DNA of 8,553 nucleotides from Acidimicrobiales bacterium (lineage in GTDB: Bacteria; Actinomycetota; Acidimicrobiia; Acidimicrobiales; RAAP-2). The notes below the pieces were generated by a model. The model was not told where the DNA came from, ran no database searches, and saw nothing but the letters and a program-made list of their open reading frames with translations. Shown here one piece after another: positions 1 to 6,221 of the stretch. Position 1 is the first letter of the stretch; each line of letters starts with the position of its first letter. The DNA is taken from positions 1-8,553 of the forward strand of contig JADGOK010000017.1 of assembly GCA_017882985.1 (NCBI GenBank). Reading direction: 5' to 3'. A program made the position numbers and the translations under genes.

Positions 1-41
1 AACGAGCGCGACAGGTGCTCTAGTCTTGGCGACAAATCACG

Positions 42-47
42 AAGGAG
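42..47 (+). promoter_or_regulatory. Ribosome binding site for the amidase gene
   Basis: AAGGAG stands 4 bases before the ATG at 52. It is a strong Shine-Dalgarno match at slightly short spacing and supports that start codon. Confidence 0.7.
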
Positions 48-51
48 CACG

Positions 52-972
52 ATGGACGAGACCCCGCTCAAGATTGGCCGCGACCAGCACGTCTGGTCGT
101 TTGACGCACGGCGAGAGCCGATCCTGACGGTGGACCCGGGCGCCGTCATCGAGATCGAGACCTGGGACTGTTTCACTGGTCAGGTCCAAAGTGAGAGTGA
201 CACGCTCGAGAAATTGGACCTCACTCGTATCAACAGTGCCACCGGCCCTATTGCGGTGCGCGGCGCCGAACCAGGTGACGCTCTTTCGGTGACGCTGCTC
301 GACATTCGTCCCGGCGTCCAGGGCGCCGCGATGTGCATTCCCGAGTGGGGTCAGTTGATCGACCGCGTCAAGTCGCCCACGACCCGTATCTTCAAGGTCG
401 CCAATGGCATGATCCGGATGAACGATCGCGTCACGTTCCCGGTGCGTCCGATGCTCGGCGTCATCGGGGTCTCGCCCGCGTCGGGCGACGTCTCGACGTT
501 CTTCGCCGATCGCCACGGGGGCAACATGGACGACCACATGAACGGCATCGGAGCGACGATTCACCTGCCGGTCTTTCAGACCGGTGGTCAGTTGGCCATG
601 GGCGACATGCACGCCTCAATGGGTGACGGCGAGATCTCGGGCACCGGCGTGGAGATCGGTGGCACGGTGCTCGTGAAGGTCGACGTCATCAAGGGAAAGA
701 CTGGCGGTTGGCCGATCACCGAGACGGCCGACGCCTTCTACACGCACGGGACCTCGAGCGACAATCTCGACGATGCGTTGAAGATCGCGTGCGAAGAGGC
801 CACCAAACTCCTCGTCGACGAGTGGGACTTCACGATGGAAGACGCGTTCATGTTCCTCTCGGTCGCCGGCGACCTAGGCATCGCGCAGTACTGCCACCCT
901 TCGCCGGGCAGCGTGATCGCGCGCATGCGCGTACCGAAACTGACGTCGAATCCTCGACCGTTCAGCGACTGA
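52..972 (+). CDS. Acetamidase/formamidase family amide hydrolase
   Basis: A 306-residue protein of the FmdA/AmdA family: cytoplasmic, metal-dependent enzymes that hydrolyse small amides such as formamide or acetamide to ammonia and the carboxylate. The family hallmarks are seen in order: RPMLGVIGVSPASGD (132-146), HGGNMDD (155-161), the glycine-rich core GDMHASMGDGEISGTGVE (184-201), and VAGDLGIAQYCHP (271-283) near the C-terminus. Conserved Asp, His and Glu in the middle blocks are the likely metal and catalytic ligands, by family knowledge. There is no signal peptide or membrane segment. The length fits the short (about 300-residue) branch rather than the roughly 400-residue fungal/FmdA branch. 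The ATG at 52 is chosen because AAGGAG lies 4 bases upstream and the N-terminus is colinear with the family. The exact substrate cannot be read from sequence. Only 51 bases of upstream DNA are visible, so it may be the last gene of an operon. Confidence 0.93.
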   Translation: MDETPLKIGRDQHVWSFDARREPILTVDPGAVIEIETWDCFTGQVQSESDTLEKLDLTRINSATGPIAVRGAEPGDALSVTLLDIRPGVQGAAMCIPEWGQLIDRVKSPTTRIFKVANGMIRMNDRVTFPVRPMLGVIGVSPASGDVSTFFADRHGGNMDDHMNGIGATIHLPVFQTGGQLAMGDMHASMGDGEISGTGVEIGGTVLVKVDVIKGKTGGWPITETADAFYTHGTSSDNLDDALKIACEEATKLLVDEWDFTMEDAFMFLSVAGDLGIAQYCHPSPGSVIARMRVPKLTSNPRPFSD

Positions 973-2424
973 TCACTGCGTGGAGACGGTGAAGCCCGCG
1001 TAGTTGCTCGCGTCCTTCAAGTAGCTGCCCACGGCGGTGCACGGCCCGTGCGTCGGACAGACGAGTCCGTAGACCCCGCCGTCGACACCCACGCTCGCGG
1101 CACCCGAGGGCAGTGCCAGCTTGGTGGCGCTATGCCAGACACCATTCACTTGATTGACGATCGAGGCCTGATAGTTGCCCGCGGCGTCGACGTACGCCGC
1201 GCCGCCACTGCAGTTGCCAACCGAGACGCACGACACCGACACCACACCGCCGTTGCGTCCAGCCATCAGCGCGGTGGCGGGTAGGCGAAGTTCAACCGCG
1301 GTGTGCCACGAACCGTGCCGTTCGTCGACGAAGAATCCCTGGTACTTGCCGGCGCCGTCGCGATACAGTCCGCCGGCGCTGCAGTCATTGATCCCCGGAC
1401 AGGTGATGTCGGAGAAGCCGTAGAAGAAGACGTGGGGGTTGACTGGGGATCCGACGGGCATTTGGAGAGCGACGGCGCGGTTCCATTGGCCGGACGTTCG
1501 ACTCACGGCCAAGCCCTGTACCGCACCACTGACGGTTTCGTAGGTGCCGACCGCGGTGCACCGACCCGGCGCGTCGCACGCGAGCGACGCAAACGTCACG
1601 CCAGAAAAGGCGTTCGCGTTCCCCGGCAAACTGAGCGACGCACCGGCACGCCACGCGCCGCGGACCTCGTCGACGGTCAGACCCTGAGTGATGTTGTTCG
1701 CGTCAATGTACGTGCCGACGGCGCTGCAGTTGTCAACTGACGCGCACGCCACCTGGCCAGCGGTGACGAAGGGATTTGCGTTCACGCTCGCGGGCAGTCG
1801 AATTTCTTCGGCCCGACGCCACCGTCGCGCCACTTCATTGAGGACGAAACCCTCTCCGTGGGTGTTGGGCGTCGCGTTGTCCACGTAGCTCCCGACGGCG
1901 CTGCAGTCGCCCGGCGAAGGACAGCTGATCGAATGGATCTGTGAGTTCTGTCCGGTCGCGGCGGCGTTGACCGGGAGTGCGACCTTTGCGGCCTTCACCC
2001 AGACGCCACGTGTTTCGACGTCGATGAAGCTCTGCGTGTTGCCCGAGCGGTCCTGGTAGGAGCCGACCACGACGCAGTCGCCATTTGAACCACACGAGAC
2101 CGCGTTCGGTGTCAGACCCGCACTGGGCGCCGCGTTAGGGGGCGCGATGATCGTGAGCGGGCGTCGCCACGTGCCAGCGACTTCATTCAAGATCAGACCC
2201 CTGACCGTGCCCGCGGCGTTGGCGTAGTCGCCCGCGGCCACGCAGTTACCGGCCGACGGGCAGGCGAGCGCGGGGAGATAGCCCGAAGGGACCGTCGTTC
2301 CACCCACGGGCAACGTCGCGTTGCGCGCAGCCCGCCACGTCGGTACGCTGCTCGCCGCGGCGGAGGTGGCACTCAGGCACGTGGCGGCCATCGTAATCAA
2401 AAGTGCGCTGCGAAGGAACTTCAT
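973..2424 (-). CDS. Secreted eight-repeat C-x5-C protein, probable beta-propeller
   Basis: A 483-residue exported protein of unknown function. Starting at the ATG whose complement is 2422-2424 gives MKFLRS, a hydrophobic stretch and an Ala/Ser-rich end (residues 1-25), a good Sec signal peptide. An upstream in-frame ATG (2547) would bury this under 41 unconvincing residues. The mature chain holds eight repeats of 56-59 residues, each opening with C-x5-C: Cys pairs 55/61, 111/117, 168/174, 227/233, 283/289, 342/348, 399/405 and 456/462. Each then reads roughly AVGxY, an xGNxQG-like turn, a short strand, and W-x3-A...LP. The first W...LP segment (TWRAARNATLP, 29-39) comes before the first Cys pair, and the last repeat ends without one. 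A blade split between the two termini is how beta-propellers close. The paired cysteines probably form disulfides outside the cell. Similar repeats occur in uncharacterised actinobacterial proteins; ligand and role are unknown. Confidence 0.85.
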   Translation of the reverse strand: MKFLRSALLITMAATCLSATSAAASSVPTWRAARNATLPVGGTTVPSGYLPALACPSAGNCVAAGDYANAAGTVRGLILNEVAGTWRRPLTIIAPPNAAPSAGLTPNAVSCGSNGDCVVVGSYQDRSGNTQSFIDVETRGVWVKAAKVALPVNAAATGQNSQIHSISCPSPGDCSAVGSYVDNATPNTHGEGFVLNEVARRWRRAEEIRLPASVNANPFVTAGQVACASVDNCSAVGTYIDANNITQGLTVDEVRGAWRAGASLSLPGNANAFSGVTFASLACDAPGRCTAVGTYETVSGAVQGLAVSRTSGQWNRAVALQMPVGSPVNPHVFFYGFSDITCPGINDCSAGGLYRDGAGKYQGFFVDERHGSWHTAVELRLPATALMAGRNGGVVSVSCVSVGNCSGGAAYVDAAGNYQASIVNQVNGVWHSATKLALPSGAASVGVDGGVYGLVCPTHGPCTAVGSYLKDASNYAGFTVSTQ

Positions 2425-2477
2425 GTGTGCCGTTCTGCTTTCGAGGACTTCAATTGCGGGTGTGGGTACAGGCGATA

Positions 2478-2501
2478 GGACGAGGTCGAGGCTCCCCGTC
2501 C
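2478..2501 (-). promoter_or_regulatory. Hairpin in the 5' UTR of the repeat-protein gene
   Basis: Plus-strand GGACGAGG (2478-2485) faces CCCCGTCC (2494-2501) across an 8-base loop. In the minus-strand transcript this is an 8-bp stem with one G-U wobble; on plus-strand RNA the same position is an A-C mismatch. The stem therefore favours minus-strand RNA. It sits 54-77 bases before the repeat protein's start codon and is not followed by a U-run on that strand, so it is not a terminator. A role in mRNA stability or translation is possible but unproven. Confidence 0.35.
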
Positions 2502-2525
2502 CGGAAGAATCGTGAGCGAAACCAC

Positions 2526-2531
2526 AGTATA
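2526..2531 (-). promoter_or_regulatory. Candidate -10 element for the repeat-protein gene
   Basis: The minus strand reads TATACT here, one mismatch from the TATAAT consensus, about 100 bases before the start codon. No convincing TTGACA-like -35 lies 16-18 bases further upstream. The call rests on one hexamer and on its position ahead of the 5'-UTR hairpin. Confidence 0.3.
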
Positions 2532-2671
2532 AGTACGAAGGTGCCATTTTCTGGCTCGCCCGCGGGGCAGTCGTCCAGCACTCGCGGCCCGAGTTCGAGG
2601 CGCCCGTGAGTCGGGTTGGGCCACCTCATGCACGTCGATCAGGCTGTGAGAAACCACCGAATTCCCCTATC

Positions 2672-2699
2672 GATACACACTCTTCTGTATGGGTGTATC
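2672..2699 (+). promoter_or_regulatory. Inverted repeat GATACAC-N14-GTGTATC, candidate operator
   Basis: GATACAC (2672-2678) and GTGTATC (2693-2699) are perfect 7-base inverted copies whose centres are 21 bases apart, about two helical turns. A further TGTAT at 2686-2690 makes a direct repeat with the TGTAT inside the right arm (2694-2698). The element ends two bases before a TAGAAT -10 hexamer, so a bound dimer would cover the -35 and spacer. The response regulator encoded downstream is an obvious candidate binder (autoregulation), but this is inference. Confidence 0.4.
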
Positions 2700-2701
2700 C
2701 G

Positions 2702-2707
2702 TAGAAT
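2702..2707 (+). promoter_or_regulatory. Candidate -10 element of the response regulator promoter
   Basis: TAGAAT differs from TATAAT at one base and lies about 115 bases before the regulator's start codon. There is no recognisable -35 hexamer at 16-18 bases, which would fit an activator-dependent promoter using the adjacent inverted repeat. Confidence 0.35.
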
Positions 2708-2815
2708 GAACGCGTGCAGTCACACTCGCGTCTCGAAGCCTCCCGGCACCCGCACCAATACGTCGACTCGCCGCACGGCTCGTCCCCCAGCCCCGTCCCA
2801 GCGTCACGTGCGCTC

Positions 2816-2820
2816 GAGGA
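2816..2820 (+). promoter_or_regulatory. Ribosome binding site that fixes the regulator start
   Basis: GAGGA ends directly before the GTG at 2821 (no spacing) but is 6 bases before the in-frame GTG at 2827. Only the second GTG has usable spacing, so translation most likely starts at 2827. Confidence 0.65.
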
Positions 2821-2826
2821 GTGCCC

Positions 2827-3531
2827 GTGACCAAGATTCTGGTCGTTGACGACGACGCGGAGATAACCAAACTGCTCGAGAACTACCTGACGGGCGAGGG
2901 GTATGACGTCGTGGTCGCCTTCAGCGGCGCGAGTGCCCTCAGCGCCACGTCACTCACCGAACCCGATCTCGTGCTGCTCGACATTGTCCTTGGGGCCGAA
3001 GACGGCCGCGACGTGCTTCGAGAACTTCGCCTTATCAGCGACGTGCCGACCATCTTTCTCACGGGACGCGGGCTCGAATCAGAGCGAATCGCCGGACTCA
3101 AGCTGGGGGCCGACGACTACATCGTCAAGCCCTTCGCGCTCGGCGAAGTGTCGGCGCGGATCGAATCGGTGCTGCGCCGTTCCGGCGTGAGTCTCGCCCA
3201 ACACGAAATCGAGCGCCCCAACCTGAAGTTCGGCGAGCTGCAGATCAACGAGAGCACCCACGAGGTGCGACTGTCCGGCGAACTCCTGGACTTGACCTCC
3301 AAGGAGTTCTCGCTCCTGGCCTTCCTCGCCTCATCACCGCGACAGGTCTTCTCGCGTGAGCAGTTGCTCGAGCACGTGTGGTCGTCGTCGAGCGAATGGC
3401 AGAATGACGCGACGGTGACCGAGCACATTCGCCGACTGCGCTCCAAGATCGAGTCGGACCCGGATCATCCGCGTTGGATCACCACCGTTCGCGGATTCGG
3501 CTACCGTTTCGAACCCGACGCCAGCGCGTAA
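2827..3531 (+). CDS. OmpR/PhoB-family DNA-binding response regulator
   Basis: A 234-residue two-domain transcription factor. The receiver domain (about 1-120) has every key residue: acidic pocket D9 and D10, phospho-acceptor D52 in LVLLDIVLG, T79, switch Y98 and K101 in the KPF motif. The C-terminal winged-helix domain (about 132-230) has the family signatures LTSKEFSLLAFLA, the long recognition-helix region around VTEHIRRLRSKI, and the closing TTVRGFGYRF. Phosphorylation of D52 should promote dimerisation and DNA binding. The GTG at 2827 is chosen because it gives the standard MTKILVVDDD N-terminus and has GAGGA at proper spacing; a GTG six bases earlier does not. No kinase gene follows on the same strand. 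The convergent hybrid kinase, whose stop is 51 bases away, is the nearest possible partner, but pairing is not shown. It may regulate itself through the inverted repeat at 2672-2699. Confidence 0.95.
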   Translation: MTKILVVDDDAEITKLLENYLTGEGYDVVVAFSGASALSATSLTEPDLVLLDIVLGAEDGRDVLRELRLISDVPTIFLTGRGLESERIAGLKLGADDYIVKPFALGEVSARIESVLRRSGVSLAQHEIERPNLKFGELQINESTHEVRLSGELLDLTSKEFSLLAFLASSPRQVFSREQLLEHVWSSSSEWQNDATVTEHIRRLRSKIESDPDHPRWITTVRGFGYRFEPDASA

Positions 3532-3582
3532 GTCTCATCGGCGTGTGTACGCTCCGCGGGTTGGCGTCTGGGTAACCGTGGT

Positions 3583-6156
3583 TCACGTACGACGCGAGAG
3601 CAGCTCATGAATGTGGTCGACCAACTGACTCGGTTTGAACGGCTTGGCGAGGAACGCGCTGGACTTCGGTCGTAGGTTCTCGAGCACCGTCGGATCCGCC
3701 GTGCCCGACACCATCAGAACGCGTAGACCCGTAGCGGCGTGCTGGAGTCGTTCGGCGAGTTCCGGTCCCGACAGCTCACCCATCACCACGTCACTGACGA
3801 GCAGATCAATCGTGCCGTCGAAGTCGTCGAAGACCGAAAGGGCACTCTCGGCACTGTCGGACTCGAGGACCTGGTAACCATTCCGACGCAGTACTTGCAC
3901 CATCAGGCGCCGAAGCCCTTCGTCGTCCTCGGCCAAGAGCACCGTGGCTGAACCACGAGGTCGCGCGACGTCCGACGACGCTGGTTCGTCGGTGACCAGC
4001 TCGGTGACGGCGGGCAACAGGATCTCGAAGGTCGTGCCGAGACCGACCTTGGACTGACACCGAATCGCTCCGCCGCTCTGTTCGACGAGCCGGCGAGCGG
4101 CCGCGAGACCCAGCCCCGTGCCCTTGAACGGGCCCTTGGTCGTGAATAGTGGATCAAAGCAATGTTGACGCGTCTCTTCGTCCATGCCAACGCCGGTGTC
4201 GGTAACGCTGATCAGCACGAACTCGCCCGGCGCCAGGCGCCATTCGCCCGACGACTGATCGTCAACGCTGATTGCGCCGACCTTGATGTTCAGATCGCCC
4301 CCCTCGGGCATCGCGTCGCGAGCATTCAGCGCCAAGTTGAGGATCATCTGTTCAAACTGGTCTGCGTCCACACGGACGTTGGCGTTGTCGTCGTCGAGTG
4401 ACCAGTGCAGCTCGACGTCCACGCCGACGATGCGTTCGAGGACTTCGGCGTTGGATTCGATTGCCGCGACCGGATCGAGCACGATTGGTTCGGGTGCCCT
4501 CGTGCGACCGATGGTCTGTAACTGGGCGGTCAGCATCGACGCCCTTGACGTCGTCGCCTGGATGTCGCGGACCATCTCGAGCGCCGACCCGTCCGCTTCG
4601 AGGTTCTGGGAAAGAATCTCCGCGTAGCCCGAAATGAGGGTCAAAAGGTTGTTGAAGTCATGGGCCACACTGCTCGCGACCTGCCCGCGAATCTCCATCT
4701 GATGCGCGTGGCGTAGCTCTGCTTTCAATTCGCGCTGATCGGTCACGTCGTCGACGAGCGTCAGGACGCTCCGCTCTTCGCCCGCGACCGAAGGCAAGAG
4801 TGCCGCCGAGGCAGTCAAGTCGCGCCGTCGTCCGCCGATCTCGATGTCCACGAAGTCGCGTCCACTCGCGACCGCACCACCGAGAACCTCCGACCAGAGT
4901 GTTCGAAGAGGCTCCAGCGCCGCTTCGGGAAAGGTCGGACGGATGTCGTCGGGCGTGTCGGCGAACTCGGACCACAAGAAGACGCGGCCGGCGGCTCGAT
5001 TCCACCACTGAACGCGTCCCGTCGGATCGACCTCGACAATGCCGACCGGCGCGGTGTCAACAAGGACGCGCCATCGCGCCTCACTGTTTTGAATCGTTCG
5101 ACTGAGGTCGGCGGCGTCGAGGGCCCTCGAGGCGACCTGGGCCAGCAACGTGAGCACTTCTTTGTCCTCGGTCCCGAACGCTGAACCCGACGTACGTCGC
5201 ATTGCCACCAGACCACGAGATTGGCTGCGCCGTTCGAGCAGGGGTGCGACGAGCCAGTCATCCTGGCGCCACGGTGTTGAACTGTTCGGCCGCGACCGGG
5301 GCAACTCGGCGATCTGCTCCTCGCCGTGCTCGTCGAAGAACGTCGCGTTCTGGCCTCGCAAGGCAATGACGTGCAGTGGCGCGACGGGGCCGACGTCGAG
5401 CGAAACGACTGCCGCGTCGGCGTCAAAGACGTTGCGCGTACTCGTCACCAGATTCGCCAGGATGTCCTCCTCGCTCCTTAATCCGGCGACGGTGATGGAC
5501 GCGGCGATCAGTTGGTGAAGCTGACTGGCGATCCTCTGGGTCCGACGGACTGCCTCGCGGGCGTCACGGTGCAGCAGCACACGCTCGATAGCGATGGACG
5601 TGTGCCACGCGACTTGCTCGGCTGCGGCGATCTCCGCTTGTCCGTAGCCGACAGTGGCACCGTCGGTGGCGAACGTGATGGCACCAAAGACGAGATTGTT
5701 GACGAGCAGACTCACCACAATGCAACAGGGGAGTTCCTCGCTGCGCGCTAGGGGCCACACCTCGGATTGACCGCTCTCGAGGACACGTTGGCGAACCGCG
5801 GCGAGGTCGGGCACTCGCGCGCTCAGTTGCTCGGTGCACTCTTGGGCGCTGGCCGTCTCCTGGGCGCGCGCGGCGTGGCGGATGGCGAATTGGCGGTCGA
5901 CGCCATCTTGATCAACGACATCGATCGCGCACCAGTCGGCGAAGTCCGGCACCGCAAGATCGAGCAGCGCTTCGAGCCCCGCCTCGTAGCTCGCCGTCGC
6001 TGAAGGAGTGACGTTACCGCTCGGACGCGAGGAGGCGACGCGCTGGGTGAAGCCGAGCGCGCGACCGGGCTGACCCTCCGGAAGATCGACGCCAGCGACC
6101 GGGCGAAGTCGTTCGGACTCCGCCCCGTTCAACAGGTCGTCAGCGCCGAGTGTCAT
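3583..6156 (-). CDS. Soluble hybrid sensor histidine kinase, GAF-GAF-PAS-HisKA-HATPase-REC
   Basis: An 857-residue kinase with no signal peptide or membrane segment, so it senses something inside the cell. Predicted domains: GAF-like 55-195, second GAF-like 216-348, PAS 360-475 (VLVDTAPVGIVEVDPTGRV...WWNRAA), HisKA 485-550 with phospho-acceptor H499 in VAHDFNNLL, and HATPase_c 595-715. The ATPase shows the N-box (N607, N611), the G1 box DTGVGM (653-658) and the G2 box GTGLGL (679-684). A C-terminal receiver (737-855) has E743/D744/D745, phospho-acceptor D789, S817 and K838. The HDFNNLL H-box is typical of soluble hybrid kinases with a C-terminal receiver. There is no Hpt or output domain, so the receiver may act as a phosphate sink or relay to another protein. 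The ATG at 6156 has GAAGGA 11 bases upstream. The EAL gene ends 65 bases upstream on the same strand, suggesting one operon. Signal and target are unknown. Confidence 0.93.
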   Translation of the reverse strand: MTLGADDLLNGAESERLRPVAGVDLPEGQPGRALGFTQRVASSRPSGNVTPSATASYEAGLEALLDLAVPDFADWCAIDVVDQDGVDRQFAIRHAARAQETASAQECTEQLSARVPDLAAVRQRVLESGQSEVWPLARSEELPCCIVVSLLVNNLVFGAITFATDGATVGYGQAEIAAAEQVAWHTSIAIERVLLHRDAREAVRRTQRIASQLHQLIAASITVAGLRSEEDILANLVTSTRNVFDADAAVVSLDVGPVAPLHVIALRGQNATFFDEHGEEQIAELPRSRPNSSTPWRQDDWLVAPLLERRSQSRGLVAMRRTSGSAFGTEDKEVLTLLAQVASRALDAADLSRTIQNSEARWRVLVDTAPVGIVEVDPTGRVQWWNRAAGRVFLWSEFADTPDDIRPTFPEAALEPLRTLWSEVLGGAVASGRDFVDIEIGGRRRDLTASAALLPSVAGEERSVLTLVDDVTDQRELKAELRHAHQMEIRGQVASSVAHDFNNLLTLISGYAEILSQNLEADGSALEMVRDIQATTSRASMLTAQLQTIGRTRAPEPIVLDPVAAIESNAEVLERIVGVDVELHWSLDDDNANVRVDADQFEQMILNLALNARDAMPEGGDLNIKVGAISVDDQSSGEWRLAPGEFVLISVTDTGVGMDEETRQHCFDPLFTTKGPFKGTGLGLAAARRLVEQSGGAIRCQSKVGLGTTFEILLPAVTELVTDEPASSDVARPRGSATVLLAEDDEGLRRLMVQVLRRNGYQVLESDSAESALSVFDDFDGTIDLLVSDVVMGELSGPELAERLQHAATGLRVLMVSGTADPTVLENLRPKSSAFLAKPFKPSQLVDHIHELLSRRT

Positions 6157-6221
6157 TTAGAGCGTGATCCTTCGCACGGGCGCGCGTCGCTTGGCAGCGA
6201 CTTTCGTAGTGGCAGTTGCTC
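6157..6221 (-). other. EAL-kinase intergenic spacer with perfect hairpin
   Basis: These 65 bases separate two same-strand genes. They contain GTCGCT (6186-6191) and AGCGAC (6196-6201), a perfect 6-bp stem with a 4-base loop. On the minus-strand transcript the stem is followed by a GC-rich run and no U-tract, so it is unlikely to terminate. It may instead act as an RNA-processing or stability element between the two coding regions. The kinase ribosome binding site (minus-strand GAAGGA, 6173 to 6168) lies between the stem and the kinase start. Confidence 0.4.

Larger units (their letters stand above)
2425..2826. other. Divergent intergenic region between repeat protein and response regulator
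   Basis: About 400 bases carry no supportable gene; the short reading frames have erratic, arginine- and serine-rich translations and no RBS. It holds the start-side signals of both divergent genes: the minus-strand -10 at 2526-2531 and hairpin at 2478-2501, and the plus-strand inverted repeat at 2672-2699 and -10 at 2702-2707. A weaker imperfect stem (CCCGA 2588-2592 with TCGGG 2611-2615, extendable by two G-U pairs) lies between the two promoter areas. The stretch around 2650-2700 is more A/T-rich than its surroundings, as expected for a promoter. Confidence 0.6.

Noticed and set aside
37..612. Minus-strand reading frame of 191 codons opposite the amidase
   Set aside because: It lies wholly over a well-supported gene, is rich in Arg/His/Asp as antisense shadows of high-GC genes are, and has no recognisable domain.
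2376..2424. Lipoprotein signal at Cys16 of the repeat protein
   Set aside because: The residues before the Cys (MAAT) do not fit a lipobox, which needs Leu or similar at -3 and a small residue at -1; a normal Sec cleavage near residue 24 fits better.
2425..2547. N-terminal extension of the repeat protein to an ATG at 2547
   Set aside because: It would put 41 residues ahead of a clear signal peptide, run across the leader hairpin and candidate -10, and it has no family-like content.
2821..2826. Response regulator start at GTG 2821
   Set aside because: The GAGGA sequence touches this codon with no spacing; GTG 2827 has 6-base spacing and gives the usual receiver N-terminus.
2706..2849. Leader peptide ORF (ATG 2706) overlapping the regulator start
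   Set aside because: There is no ribosome binding site, the translation is arginine/serine/proline-rich like other shadow frames, and the frame differs from the regulator.
3532..3582. Terminator between the convergent regulator and kinase genes
   Set aside because: Only a 4-bp AACC/GGTT stem with a 2-base loop is present, and there is no T-run on either strand.
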